Shown piece after piece: positions 10,674-23,385 of a DNA stretch of 64,000 nucleotides. Where the stretch lies: positions 46,147,088-46,211,087 of the forward strand of contig CM038040.1 of the NCBI GenBank assembly GCA_021397845.1, read 5' to 3'. The position numbers and the translations under genes were made by a program. Numbering within the stretch: position 1 is the first letter of the stretch; each line of letters begins with the position of its first letter. The notes beneath the pieces were generated by a model. It was not told where the DNA came from and made no database searches. It saw only the letters and a list, made by a program, of their open reading frames with translations. The stretch is from Areca catechu. Its lineage: Eukaryota > Streptophyta > Magnoliopsida > Arecales > Arecaceae.

Positions 10674-12054
10674 TGATATAGCGAGAAGCTGATGTGTTGA
10701 CATGCATTCCTAGTCAGATGCCATGTCATAAGATCCGCCATGGTGGACACCCCATCTCAGACTCCTTTGACTGGGTCGAACTCTCCCAGATCAACAAGGA
10801 GGCCCATCAAAGCCGAGCTCCGTCCTCCGCCAGGTCGGCACCCGCGAGCTCGGGGCACCTAGGCCAGAGCTGAGCAACTTTCTTCGCCAGATCGAGCCCC
10901 TCCGAGGCTGACCCCCTGAACCGGAGTCAAACTCAGCCCTCCTTTGTCAGGTCGAGCCCCTCCGAGGCCAAGCCCTCTAGGCTAGAGTCGCATGTCGACC
11001 TCCTTCGCCGAATTGAGCCCCTTTGAGGCTGAGACCCCTGGACCGGAGTCGAGGTCAGCCCTCCTCTGCCAGGTCGAGCCCCTCCGAGGCCGAGCCCTTC
11101 GGGCAGGAGTTGAGCCCTCCTCCGCCAGGTCAAGCCCCTCCGAGGTCGAGCCCCCTGAGTCGGAGTCGAGCCCAGCCTCCTCCATCAGGTCGAGCCCTTC
11201 GGATGTCGAGTTCCTCGAGTCGGAGCCGAGTCCCAGCTCTCCAGTCTGGCAGCCAACTTGGACAGTGCCCCGGAACATCAAGGGGCGGAGCCACCTCCCC
11301 GAGACACCGGCGAGCGGCCCGAAGATCACCAGGAAATGCCCGTCATGTCATAATAATTGTCTACGGCCACCGCTTACACCAGGAGAGGAAGAAGCTCCCT
11401 GATCAAGGTGCCACGCTCTCCACCAACCACCTGCACCACCCGAAAGAGGAAGTCAACCAGGAGATTCGAATCCCAGGGGTGGCGGCTCCCCGATCGAGGC
11501 ATTACCAGGCTTTCCATAATGGGACGATCGAAAGGAATGTCAGAGCACACAATAGTTTCCCGTATCACGAATCGGGAAAGATGTCCCGTCCATGGAACGG
11601 AACACCGCCGTACGTGCCTGACAGCTTGGGGGAGATCCCAAGGTAGGTGCTCAACGGTCACCTGGACTTAAAAGAACCTTCAACACCCCCAGTGGAGAGG
11701 TAATGTATGCAAGTACTAGCTTAACCGAAGAGCTCTCATCCAATCGAGTGAGGGAGAAGAAACCACACAAGAGGGCCGACCCAGCTCGGCTATCATCTCT
11801 CCCAGCACACTCGCACCCCCACTCTCACACCACTCACTCCTCCTAGCATGGAGTCCAAAAAGAGGGCTCGACCAGGAGGATCTGTTCCCCTGGATCATCA
11901 CTGACTTGACCGTTGGAGTGCCCTCACCAGAATCCCCGGCCCGGGTGTCTGACATTATTTTTTGCAAGATCCAAAGCACAGGTCAACCTCGAGAAGATGA
12001 GAGGTGATCCGATGTCGATAGCAGCTACGGGCCACGACGATCTTGGTGGTAACA
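10674..12054 (+). repeat. 3' LTR of the outer Tat-type element
   Basis: Complete 1381-bp LTR starting TGATATAGCG and ending GGTAACA. From 10839 on it matches 1-1161. The minisatellite of GAGCCCCTCCGAGG-like units (about 10800-11240) has more units than in the left LTR. The flanking 12055-12059 would be the target duplication, but its left partner is outside the window. Confidence 0.87.
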
Positions 12055-12672
12055 GTGGGAATGATCTTTCTCTCCTTTTTGCCTATTTCCTTGATAAAAT
12101 TGGTACACCTAGGAACATAGAAATCTTGATGTGCTGGGATTTTCACATTCAGAAATATGTAGATGTGGAGTGGGATTGTAATCTAGTTAGTAATATTAAT
12201 GAATTCATTCATTACATAATTTATTAATCAAAGCATGCTTACATCCATATCTTCTATATTACATAACTAAGGCAATAGGATCCAAAATAGTAATATGATC
12301 ATAGATAATTATGGATTTCTTGACCATTTATTCAGACATCAATTTAGCTCATATTTCATGATAAATTAAAATAAAAAATAATTTATAATCAATAAAAATA
12401 TATTTTATAAAAAATTTATATTGAAGATTTTATAAGAATTCGATCTATTGACCCACATCCTATCAAGCGAACTATACCAATTAAAGAATTAGCATGGATG
12501 AGGCCCATCACACATGGCTCACGGCTTCTAGTCTACTCATGGAAAATGTTGTAGCTAGAGTTTGCTCGGAGAAAAATAGGTCTGCTCTTATAGTTATCGC
12601 ATGAATGCTCCAATATAACATGATTGGCTTTGTATGTTTAAGCAAAATCATATAATAATTGAGCACCCCAGC
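12055..12672. other. AT-rich spacer without recognisable gene
   Basis: Between the outer gypsy element and the LARD-like element. No ORF, RNA or element end is recognised. Confidence 0.6.
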
Positions 12673-14728
12673 TATCATGCCTTGGTCCGAGGCTTGAGCC
12701 AGGCATACGATAAATGGCCGTATATCCTTAGAATTTAATCCTATCGAATATGCAAGGCCTAGCTTTTAACTTTTAAATTCTTCAAAATACTGGAATAATA
12801 AAAATAATAGTGAATCCAACTTCATGACCACTAAACATAAAGAATAAATCAAACTCATCAAAACTTTCTCCAATTCCTAAGCTCTCACAGTATGACCCCG
12901 AGCTCCAACTACTTCATAGTATCTGAAATAGAAAGAAAAATATAATAAGCTACACGAGCCCAGTAAGTTATCATAATCTTTAGTTCACAAAATATAAAAT
13001 TTAATATTTATTCATAGAACATAAGTCGATAAAATAAGTTAAATCAATCAATATAAAATTTTTATAAAGCACAATCAATATAAAATTGTTATAATACACA
13101 GTTGACAATAATACATTTTCAAAATAAAATAACCAAGGATGGCCATCCCCTCCCACTTCACTCTCCTAATCCCTCTGACTACGGCCATGATCAGCCCATG
13201 GCTAGTCCCGAAAGAGATTAGATTCTGACTACACATATTATCCATCGGTCATATACCAGTGAGCATCTCATTGGAGGCCCAAAAGGATATTAGCTCTGAT
13301 ATCACACAAGATAACATGCATCCTCAGCATGTACCAGTGATCGCCCTGCCGGCTAGGTCTGGAAAAAAACTAGCTCCTGACTACACATACCGTCCATCGG
13401 TCATGTGCCAAATATCGCTCCACTAGATGCTCAAAAGGAGATTAGATCCTAACTCATATGATCATAGTCGGACTAGAAAGTATAACAACCAACAAACAAT
13501 ACATATTTTTAAAGCAATATTAATACAATCATTTTCAAAATAAACGCATGTTTAACTCAACATTTTATCAAAACATGTCTATGCATAACATACAAAAAGT
13601 ACTCATTTGAATAACTTAACAATAATAAAATCTTTAAATCAAATCAAACATAGTAAAATATACTAGGAATAGAGATAACTTACTGAAAATTGATTCTATC
13701 AGGAACACGCGATTCAAATCCTAGATCCTCAGCACTTCCTTATTGATAAAGGTGATAAAGGCTTTGATAAAATAAGTTATTTAAATAATTAACTCTTAAT
13801 CCAAGAAAAAAATAAGGGAAGAGATTTTTCAGTCTGATCTAGGGCTAGGCTCGATCTAGATATCTATTTAGGTCCGGTCATTAGGAATCAGGTTAATCCA
13901 CAAGGAAACAATCTAAATACCCTCTGATTAATGCATAATTTAATTGATTTCACAAAATTTAGATCTCTCTTTTCAAATATTTATTTATTTATTTTTACAC
14001 TTTCTCTTCTCTCTCCTCATCTTCTCTCTCCTCTTTCTATCTCTCCTATTCTCTCTCTCTCCTCTTTCTATCTCTCTCATCTTTCTCTTCTTCTCTCTCC
14101 TCTTCCCTCTTCTCTTTCTCTTTCTTGTTTTTTTTCTTTTCTTTTCTTTTTCTTCTTTTTCTTTTTCTTTTCTTCTTTTTCTTTCTTTCTTTTTTCTTTT
14201 CCTTCTTCTTTCTTTTCCTTCTCTTCTTCTTTTCTTTCCCTAATTCTCTTCCCTGCTTGACTCGAACAGTCTTCCACCTCCTGACAGCAGAGAAAAGGCT
14301 TTCCATGGCAGTGCTCGATGGAGCACAACCGGATGGAGAGGAGACTGGATGGGCGGCGCTGCGACGGCAGTCCGACCACCAATCGAAACCTAGAAAAAGA
14401 AAGAAACCTCCTTGCCGCCACCCAATCAAACCCAATAAATGATGAAGGAGGCTTATCAGCGATGTCGAGGAATGTCCGGCCACCAGTGAGAGCTTGATCC
14501 TTCCTCGATTTGAGCTGATGAGGGTAGCTTTAAAGAAACTAAAATGAAGGAGATAGAGTCATTCTACGGTGGGTTTGCTCAACTAAGGAAGACCTCTACC
14601 CACCTACGTCGCTTCGTCAGCCCTCTCCCACTCAACCACAGCAACCTTGTTGATCTTTCCGATGAGGTCTCTATTTGGTCAAATAGGGGAAAGAGTCCCT
14701 TGTTTACAAGTTTTTCACGGTTCTCACA
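12673..14728 (-). repeat. Left LTR of LARD-like copy A
   Basis: Matches 16555-18350 over its length except for an extra block near 12960-13260. It contains repeats of the phrase CCATCGGTCAT...CCAGTGA..., an almost pure polypyrimidine run at about 13990-14250 (purine on the element's own strand) and a GC-richer end at 14260-14660. Open frames through the pyrimidine run (Phe/Leu/Ser or Lys/Glu/Arg only) are artefacts. Confidence 0.87.
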
Positions 14729-16554
14729 TTTTCCTCCCGTTAAAATAATTTCTTTCTCGAAATTAGCTTGCTTGAGGTTTCAATTTTAAAAGTACCCAAC
14801 CCTCATTTTATCCTCAAGCTCTTAATTAGTTTGCCTTTCATAGTGCTTTTCTTATAGGATCATGTCATCTAATAACTCAAACCATGTCATCCATAATATG
14901 TATTAAATTTTTCTTGATCTCTTTCATTTTCAGGTTAAAGAATCAATATTTCTAACCAGGTCTAATTAATTTAAAGCCACCATACTTTTGCTGCATACTC
15001 TGATATAAATTATCAAATCCTCTAGTTTCATTAGGTGAATTTTCGACAAGGATACTACTTTCCATTATAATCTAAACAAAATCCAACCTTCAAATATTTT
15101 AAATAAAACAAGATCAAAATTATTAATTTTTTTTGTCCTTACTAGGCCTTAAGCATATCACATCAAATTTAAACCTTGATCCACTTCTATGTTTAAAGCC
15201 TTTGCATAAAATTTTACCATTCTTTTAAGACATCAATAATTTTAGTCTAAGCCCGAACTATTTATGCTTTCCTTGGTAATTCAGTTGGAAATCTAGATCA
15301 ACTTTTTTCTTGAAAAGTTAATATTAACTCTAACAAAGTAAATGACTCTAAGTCAATAATCTTATGAATAGGATCGATCATGTTATTGCTCATAAAACTA
15401 TTTTACTTTAATTTTTAACATCAATTGATAACCACCTAAAATTTTTGCCCCTCATAAACTAAACTCATATAAGTCTCTCAATATCAATTTATTTGCTCAA
15501 TGCAATATCAGTAGCAAGATAATCTAAATCTTCTCATAGATCTTAAATTTGACTTGGAGTTTAACTAACCCAATAATCTCCAACAAATATATGGAAGATC
15601 AAGTAATTTAATCAAAACTGTTAACATAAGCTATCAAAGATTCTACCAAGATGTGCATACCATGTTCATATAATATAATTTAATCTACTAATAGCAAATT
15701 ACAAATTTATGCATTATCTTAAATATATTTTTTATTACATATTTTCAATAATAATCCATATATAGATTTGTCAAAAAATTATCCTTCTTAATATCATTAA
15801 ATTCTTTCATAACCTACACCCCAAACTTCTTCTTACAATAGTTTCAAAATTTATAATCAAATAATTAATAACAAAACTAGCATGCTATCATGATTTACAT
15901 TCATATCAAGTTTAAAAATTTAAAATTATTTAATTAATAATTGAACATACATATTCAGTATAATATAACACAATATACTTCCAGACCAATACTTTTGAAG
16001 CTCAGTCAAATCCATTTATCAAAGACAAAGGCACATCTTATACAGTTCTTCAATATCCATAATATGCTTACTTATCATGATCAAATAGTATAGATCATTC
16101 AGTCCTTTACACTCATCTAGATCAATCTCACTACGTATATTAGAGACAAAAATCATGTTCCTCTTTTATACTAATCATATGCCAGATCTTATGCACAATA
16201 CCTAGGAATTAGAAATCCAAACTTCAAATCTATTCTTGTAACTTTTATCATATCTCGATTGATCATAACACTAAGTTCAAATACTGCTTAATTTACAGTC
16301 TATAGTGATCACAACCTAACTTTCAATATCACTCAAATCATTTTCTAATCACTTATGTCATAGTCCCAAGTAATCATAACCTAAGTTTTAATATCACTCA
16401 TGTCATGTTCTAATCACTTAAGTCATAATTCTAAGTAATCATAATCTAAGTTTTGATATCATTTTGTCATGTCCTAATAATCATCATGTTAATTTTTAAT
16501 CAATTATACCTTAGTTTCAAGTGATCATAACCTAGACTCCGATACCATTAAATC
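14729..16554 (-). other. Non-coding interior of LARD-like copy A
   Basis: AT-rich with no gag or pol similarity in any frame. It aligns with the interior of copy B (from about 61792), for example near 14870-15040 against 61830-62040. So it is a conserved non-coding internal domain and not random filler. A tandem repeat with 65-bp period lies just inside the primer-site end (about 16243-16536). Confidence 0.75.
16243..16536 (-). repeat. 65-bp tandem repeat next to the primer site, copy A
   Basis: The phrase ATCATAA(C) with surrounding TTATGTCATA..CCAAGTA recurs at 16308 (ATCACAA variant), 16373 and 16438, exactly 65 bases apart. A further copy at 16524 is displaced by an indel. The same array occurs at the same place in copy B. 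Confidence 0.8.
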
Positions 16555-18350
16555 TGGCACACCCCGACCCGAGGCTCGAGCCAGGCATATGATAGACGGC
16601 CGCATATCCTTAGGATTTAATTTCATCGAATATGCAAGGCCTAGTTTTTAACTTTCAAATTCTTCAAAATACTGGAATAATAAACATAATAGTGAATCCA
16701 ACTTCATGACCACTAAACATAAAGAATAAATCAAACTCATCAAAACTTTCTCTAATTCTTAAGCTCTCATAATATAACCCTGTGCCCCAACAACTTCGTA
16801 GCATCTAAAAAAGGAAGAAACATATAATGAGCTACATGTGCCAGTGATCACCCCACTAGAGGTCCAAAAGGATACTAACTTTGATATCACACGAGATAAC
16901 AAGCATTCTCAGCATGTATTGGTGATCGCCCTACCGACTAGGTTCGAAAAGAAACTAGCTCCTGCTATACATACCATCCATCGGTCATATTCCAGTAATC
17001 ACTCCATTGGAGGCCCAAAAGGAGACTGGATCATAACTCGTGTGATCATAGTCGGGCTAGAGAGTATAACAACCAACAAACAATACATTTTTTTCATAGC
17101 AATATTAATACAATCATTTTTAAAATAAATATATGTTTAACTCAATATTTTATCAAAATATGTTCATGCATAGCATACATAAAGTACTCATTTAAATAAC
17201 TTAACAATAATAAAATCTTTAAATCAAATCAAATATAGTAAAATTTACTAGGGATAGAGATAACTTACTGAAAATTAATTCTATCAGGAACATGTGATAC
17301 AAACACTAGATTCTTAGCATTTTCTTATTGATAAAGGTTATGAAAGCTTTGACAAAATAAGTTATTTAAATAATTAACTTTTAATCCAAGAAAAAATAAG
17401 AAAAAAATTTTTTTGGTCTGATCTAGGACTAGGCCCGATCTAGACATTCATTTAGGTCCGGTTATTGGGGATCGGGTTAATGAACAACGAAATAGTCTAA
17501 ATATTCTCTTATTAATGCCCAATTAAATAAATTTTATAAAATTTAAATCTTCCTTTTCAAATATTTATTTATTTATTTTTACTCTCCTAATCTTCTCTTT
17601 TTCCTTTCTCTCTCTATTCTCTCTCTCATCTTTCTCTCTCTTCTCTCTCCTCTTTCTCTTTTTCCTCTCTCCTCTTCTTTCTCCTCTTTCTATCTCTCTT
17701 CCCTTTCTCTCTCCTCTTCTCTCTCCTCTTCTCTTTCTCTCTCCTCTTTCTATCTCTCTCTTCTTTGTATTTCTTCTTTCTTTTCTTTTTCTTCTTTTTC
17801 TTTTTCTACTTTTTCTTTTCTTTCTTTTCTTTCTTTTCTTCCTTTCTTTTCCTGGTTCTCTTCCCTGCTTGGCCCAAATGGTTTTCCACCTTTCGGCAGC
17901 CAGAAGAAAGGAGATAAGGCTTTCCACGGCAATGCTCAATAGAGCACGGTCAGGAGGAGAAGAGATTGGGTGGGCAGCGCTATCGGCGACAGTCCAACCA
18001 CCAACCGAAATCGAGAAAAAGAAAGAAACCCCCTTGCCACGACCAAATCAAATCCAATAAACGATGAAGGAGGTTTACCAGTGATGTTAAGGAATGTCCG
18101 ACCACCAGTGAGAGCCCGATCCTTCCCCAATTTGAGCCGACGAGTGTGGCTTTAACGAAACTAAAATGAAGAAGACAAAGTTGTTCTACGGTGGGTTTGC
18201 TTGGTCGAGGAAAAACTCTACCCACCTACGTCACTTTGTCGGCCCTCTCCTGCTCAACCATGGTAGCCTCGTCGATCTTTCTGGTAAGGTCTTCATTTGG
18301 TTAAACAGAGAAAAGAGTCTCCTCTTCATGGGTTTTTCGTAGTTCTCACA
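16555..18350 (-). repeat. Right LTR of LARD-like copy A
   Basis: Starts TGGCACACCCCGACC and ends GTTCTCACA. It aligns with 12673-14728, lacks its extra ~300-bp block, and keeps the polypyrimidine run (about 17580-17850). On the minus strand this is the 5' LTR. Confidence 0.87.
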
Positions 18351-18870
18351 CCACCAAAGATCATAGAGCATTCCAAATTATTAAGAAAAAAGAAATAGTT
18401 TGGAAAATAAATGATCCACGACTCCTCTGTAAGACCATAAAGAGCATAACCACCTAGATTTTCCCGGTTTTCTTCCGTAATAGCTCACGAGTATTCAATC
18501 TCTTCTTCCAGCACAACCAAAAAAAAAAACACTTAAACTTTGAATGGCACACTAAGTTTCCAGTGGCATACAGCTAACCTATATTTAATGCCTTCTATGC
18601 TGATGAAGTATATAAGGATTCAGTAGTGAAGGAGCCGTTAGAATCCAATTTTCATAACACCTAGTCTCTATCTTGAATTGGCGAAACATGAGAAAAAATT
18701 GGGTGTAAACCATCAAATTTAAGCAAAGTATTATAGTTGCCGGATCTTGGCCCTTTAATCTTCCAAGATGAAGAAATTTTGTGTTACAAAAATCTTGTAC
18801 CCTTAGCATGTCTAAAATAGTTGGAGACAATGCAATCACAATGGTGTGCATAACTTATTTTATAAGCTCT
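18351..18870. other. Spacer without recognisable feature
   Basis: About 520 bp of AT-rich sequence between the LARD-like element and the next gypsy-like element. No coding or structural signal was found. Confidence 0.55.
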
Positions 18871-19551
18871 TGTTGTAAGGAATATTTTTGGAGCTTTGGA
18901 TCTATAGTGGCCAAGATATCTCGGGCTGAGGTATTAAGCTGAGACATAGTGACTGAGGTATATCATATAAGCCTCAGATTAGGTTGGTTGACTTATATAT
19001 AGGACTAAGACCTTATTATGCCAAGCTGCCAGGTCCTACTTGAACCTTATCACCCATGTGGCCCACTTTGACACTCTTAATGGCTTGCTAACACATATGG
19101 CAACCATGTAGAAGATGTTGAAAATGATAAATACCTCCACATGGAGATCATATAAGGCTAAAATCCTATACCTGCTATCACCAATAATGGCCCCCTTCTT
19201 TTATGGGAACAGCTATTAGCATTAATAATATTGCCTAAAACTGTATCCCCCCTCATGATCCTTGAGAGCGGATCACAGTGATAACCTTGCAATGGTGCAA
19301 TCATGGCTCTACATTCCTAGAATCGCTCATTCGGCTCAGCTCTCTCCTATATATATCCCAGGTCCCTAGAACCTCAGGTATGCAATATTTTCCATGCTCA
19401 TTACTTTCTATCTGTTCTAGACTACTGACTTAAGCATCGAAGTGTCTACATCGAGGCCCCTCCCGGTTGTGGACGTTTTCATAGATTACTCTAGTAGTGA
19501 CTCCAGCTAGCGACTTCTTCTCCGATCTCAGAGCTGGCATCAGTTGTAATA
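18871..19551 (+). repeat. Left LTR of the decayed gypsy-like element
   Basis: Begins TGTTGTAAGG and ends near TTGTAATA (canonical CA lost). It aligns with about 24824-25513 and, over its last ~350 bases, with 26290-26651. Three related LTR ends in 8 kb point to repeated insertion of one family. Confidence 0.72.
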
Positions 19552-22500
19552 GATTGGCATTAAAGAGAGGGCCCATACCTATTTTTTGGGAAGCCAAGCA
19601 TAATAGGGTGCCACGTAGGGCTTCTCCATGCCATTCCAACGATGCCTCTTCCAGAAATAAAGGAGCTCTTTTAATAGCAAGGTCCCCACGTCACCATCAT
19701 AACCGACACCACCACCTTCATCGATCGTAGAGATAAGCATGGATTAGTTCATTGTGCTATTTTAGCAGGTGCACATCCTAGTCACTACCATGCAGCAAAA
19801 TAATGATGCCCTATAAGAGGGATAGCCTACTCCTGTTCCACAGTAGTAGCCCCTTGTCGAGAATTAGCAGTCATGGCCACTTCCTGTGGCATCTTTTTCT
19901 TCATGAAATCCTAAGTAGAAAAGGCGTATGTGATGGAGCAGGCCCTAAAATTAAAGTAGACCTAGAGATGGTGGCCATTAAGGAATACAACATGAAGTTT
20001 TATTTTGTTAATTTCTTTTCATTTCATTTCATCTAGAGAAGGTACCCAATATAAAAAAAGAAAGAGAAAGAGGTGACGTTTCTCTCACTCTGATCATGTC
20101 ATTTCCATATCTACGATATAAGAAAGGAAGGAAGAGAGAAGGGGGTGGCATCTCTGTCTTGAGTACTTTCTTGAAACAAAGTTTTTAAAGGCTTCATCTC
20201 CACTCCACCTCATTTTTTCATCGACCATCTCCTCCCCATGAAAAGCAGCCATACCATCTCCGCCACATCCTCTTTGTAGAAAGCCACCAACCTTCGCCGT
20301 CTCCTCCCCGCGAGAAGCTGTCGGAAGCCACGACCACTATTCTGTAGTAGCCCATGCAATGAATGCCGAGACCTGCTACTTTGCCATCACTGGAAATGAT
20401 GATCGAAACCATGAACGGAGAACCCTATGTTGGCCACCACTTTCACCTCGCACGTACCACTTACCACTATCGGGAGGAAGACCGTGGGAAGCCCGTTGGC
20501 TCGTCTCATCTTCGGACTACGGGAGCCACCAGATCTTCTTCTCTTCATGGGGAGAAGTCTACCCATGCTTCACTGCTGGCATCGTTGGTGGTGCCATTTA
20601 TAACCTCCACAACCTGCAACTCACCTTCCTCGTCGATGACCTCATCGACATTGCCCCCAGCCTTCTCTGAGTCGACCACAAGAGTTCTACATCTTCTTCT
20701 GAGCAATTTTCAATCTCGATGGATGGCTCAGTGAACACCTTGATCATAGAGGTTTTGTCTAGATTGACGATCACCCTATCTGCGACCTTAGTGGCATCAT
20801 TGATGATCGCGTCAGCTACGAGGAGTCCCCTCTGGCTCTTTAGTTGGCTCGGTGATCGCCTCAATCGAGAAAAGGCCTCGTCGCATTGTTGCCTCAACTT
20901 CACCTTCGGCTCAGTCCCGGTTGGATCGATGACTACCTTGGCCCGTAGCTCCATCTCCTTACTGGAGGTCTTCATTGGCTTTGGCATCCTCCTCGGCTAC
21001 GTCTCCAACTTCACCTTTCCTAGACCGTTGTATCACATCAACTGGTACATTATGTTTTGTATCAGTATTGGATAGAGAACATGCCCTTTATCAATTTGCA
21101 ATAAGGACCCCAACCTGGAGGAATGCCCAGGTAAAGGCTGGGTGATATTGTTGTATCCTAAATATATAAGGATCCAAACAAATCTCTATTAATGTTATTT
21201 TGTTTTTTCTCAATGAATGATGCAAGGGTTGCTAAGCAAGTGCCTCTTCTACTGGAATGCATATCTTGCATCCTTTGGTTCAGCAGCTACCCCAGCGACA
21301 TCATCAACTGGGCAACCCTTCTTCGGTTAACTGCCTTGGCCACCAAGTCATTGTAGACGAAGCTCGATTTTGATTGCACTAGTGATGGCTTCGGCTCCAC
21401 CATCCTTTAGCCTCATCCACATCTCATCAAGCCAGCTCTTCTCTAGGTGGATTAGCAACACCCATGGCCATTAAGCAACAACAACCAAGGGGACGTCCTG
21501 CAACACTTCGATAAGATTACTGGAATTCATGATCTCTCTGCATCGACAATATCTGCACGGAAGGTGATGCTGCAGTCCACGCATGTAAGATTTTCATTGG
21601 CTGGTCCTCTACACCAGCTCATACTTCTCCTATAATTATATTCACTCGCTGCCTTTGGCATCATCGATCTATAACTTTCTTGGCCTCCATCTCTGCCTTG
21701 CCTTCCTCACCCATGTTCTTGTCAGCACTAGCCTCCATATGGCCATACAAGATGTGATCATGATCCTCTATCACCCTACTACAAGGGCTTTATCTTTCTC
21801 CTCCTAGCTATCCTCAACCTCATTGGCATCATCAGCAACCCCTTCAACCACGGAAGGCCTATTTTGGCTTGGTCTTATTTAGTTTGGCAACCACCTTGAT
21901 TGTAGAAAGCTTTCCTTGGCTAGGACTCTGAGGGATCGGTGATTGGCTTGGCTGTGCCACTTGTGCTGCCTCCTTCCTTTCAACCTCGGTAGTATTATCG
22001 CACCATAACCTCAATCTCAGAAGGCCTCTTTCAGCTCATTTTTGACTGCATCGGTGGCCACCCCAGTCACAAAGTTACTAGGGTCAAAGCTCAGTCTTGG
22101 TTGCATCGGCAAGTGTCTCGGCAGCAAAGTCACTATGATCGGGATCCTCGATCGCCTCCTTACTAACTCCTCCCATGGCCTGGGGGATCCTCAATCTGTT
22201 GATCCTCATCATGGCTGACCCTCGATCTCAGCCTGGTCAAAATCTGCAAACCTATAAAAAGCTATTGAGAACCAACCTGTAAAATGTTGCTAGGGAGATA
22301 GTTCCTTAGTAAATCCAAAAGCCAGGCATGCAAATCCTCTCCTATGTCAAAGGCATTCATATGGACCTCAACATACTCATTTTTTAAGATATTCTAACTC
22401 ATTATCTGAACTCCTGTGTAAATTTAATTTTTTCGAAGAACTCTCATTTGTCTGTTCTTGCAGGTCCCATCTATTGATCTTCAACCCAGCTGACCTTCGA

Positions 22501-23385
22501 CCTGAAAAACCCTCGACCAGATTATCTACTCAGTCTAGTTGATCTTCATGCTATCTAACTCTCGACCTCGGCCTGACCAAGATCTGCAAAATTATAAAAG
22601 GCCATGGAGAACCAAATAAGATTCAGAATGGTGAATATCATCACTAGAGCGTGGTTCGATGGAAAATCTAGAAACTTATAAAACTTGAAACCCTCAATGA
22701 CAGGCCCAACACTAGAAAGCCTTTGATTGGCTACATCTACGTGTGCCTTGGCAGCAGAGTTACTATGATCAAAACCCTTGACTTGGGTGATCTTTAGCCG
22801 GTTGATCTTCATCATGGCTGACCCTTGGCCTAGAGAGCTTTGACAATAAAGTCACTATGATTGAAACCTAGTAGCTCCCTCACTAACTCCTTTGACAGCT
22901 CCTTTGTATTCTGGCTCCTTAATGACCTCTTCGCCAACTCCTCCCTAAGCCTAGGTGATCTTCAGCCTGTTGATCTTCATCCTAGCTGAGAAGACTTTTG
23001 ACCTAGTTGATCTCTTCAGCCTAGTTAGTCTAGATCCTTGTTGACCCTCAATCTTGACTTGGCCAATATAGGGGCCGATCTCCCAGAGCCGACCTCCTAA
23101 CAGTCTGCGGAATTACAAAAGGCCACGAAGAACCAAATAAGATCTAGAATGGTGAATATCGTTACTAGGGTGTGGTTTAATTGTATATCCAGAAGCTTAC
23201 ATAGCTCGATAGCCTATCGCCTGATGCAGCTGAATATAATACCTTTGCCTTGTCATGAAGAACTAAAAACCTTCAGATGTACCATCGATAAAGTACTTTT
23301 TCTATTTAAATTAATGATTTGCAATTACTGTGTCTCCATGTAAATTTAATAGGTCAGAGAACCCACTCTTCTTATACATTGGAAT
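19552..23385. other. Interior of the decayed gypsy-like element, no intact coding sequence
   Basis: No RT, integrase or gag motif is visible. From about 20200 the base composition rises in GC, and degenerate phrases recur. A block with CTCGATCTCAGCCTGGTCAA, a CTGCAAA..TATAAAA motif and GAGAACCAA appears near 22196-22300, 22553-22690 and 23040-23190. Minus-strand open pieces at 20598-20987 and 22555-22815 translate these repeats (for example DHSNSAAKAHVDVANQ). They may be remnants of an antisense ORF like that of the outer Tat element, but I cannot assign a family. Confidence 0.5.

Larger units (their letters stand above)
1..12054 (+). mobile_element. Tat-lineage Ty3/gypsy LTR retrotransposon, 5' end cut by window
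   Basis: The first 1161 bases align with 10839-12054, so both are LTRs of one element whose first ~165 bases lie outside the window. The 3' LTR starts after a purine tract (10658-10673, with a run of six G) and ends in CA at 12054. The 5' LTR ends in CA at 1161 and is followed by a GATTGGCATG... primer-site-like stretch. The inside holds a decayed sense gag (about 1169-2620) and a long antisense reading region (10132 down to 2913). No protease, RT, RNase H or integrase is visible, so the copy is non-autonomous. Sense gag plus an extra antisense ORF is typical of the plant Tat lineage. A second gypsy element is inserted at 5188-9981. The target duplication cannot be checked because the left edge is missing. 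Confidence 0.85.
12673..18350 (-). mobile_element. LARD-like non-coding LTR retrotransposon, copy A
   Basis: Direct repeats 12673-14728 and 16555-18350 flank 1.8 kb of AT-rich interior without any coding sequence. Near the right LTR, ACTCCGATACCA (about 16536-16547) is the reverse complement of a decayed iMet primer site. Beside the left LTR, the plus-strand TTTTCCTCCCG (from 14729) is a polypurine tract on the minus strand, so the element reads on the minus strand. The flanks CCAGC (12668-12672) and CCACC (18351-18355) look like a target duplication with one mismatch. The first bases, expected TGTCACGCCCC, are decayed in the left LTR (TATCATGCC). The LTRs differ by a roughly 300-bp block near 12960-13260, present only on the left. 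The element resembles copy B at 59637 along LTR and interior. Confidence 0.87.

Noticed and set aside
1..12054. Possible endogenous pararetrovirus from GC-rich repeats and gag-like ORF
   Set aside because: Paired LTRs, a polypurine tract and Tat-type gag fit a Ty3/gypsy element. No movement protein or other viral-type gene is seen.
12055..12672. tRNA or small RNA genes in AT-rich spacers
   Set aside because: No cloverleaf or A/B box pair was found by eye here or in the other spacers. A tRNAscan-SE or Infernal run would be decisive.
13931..14260. Long plus-strand and minus-strand open frames in C/T-rich sequence (also 17565-17939 and 61092-61349)
   Set aside because: Translations are only Phe/Leu/Ser or Lys/Glu/Arg. 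They come from polypyrimidine tracts inside LTRs, with no codon structure or conserved domain.
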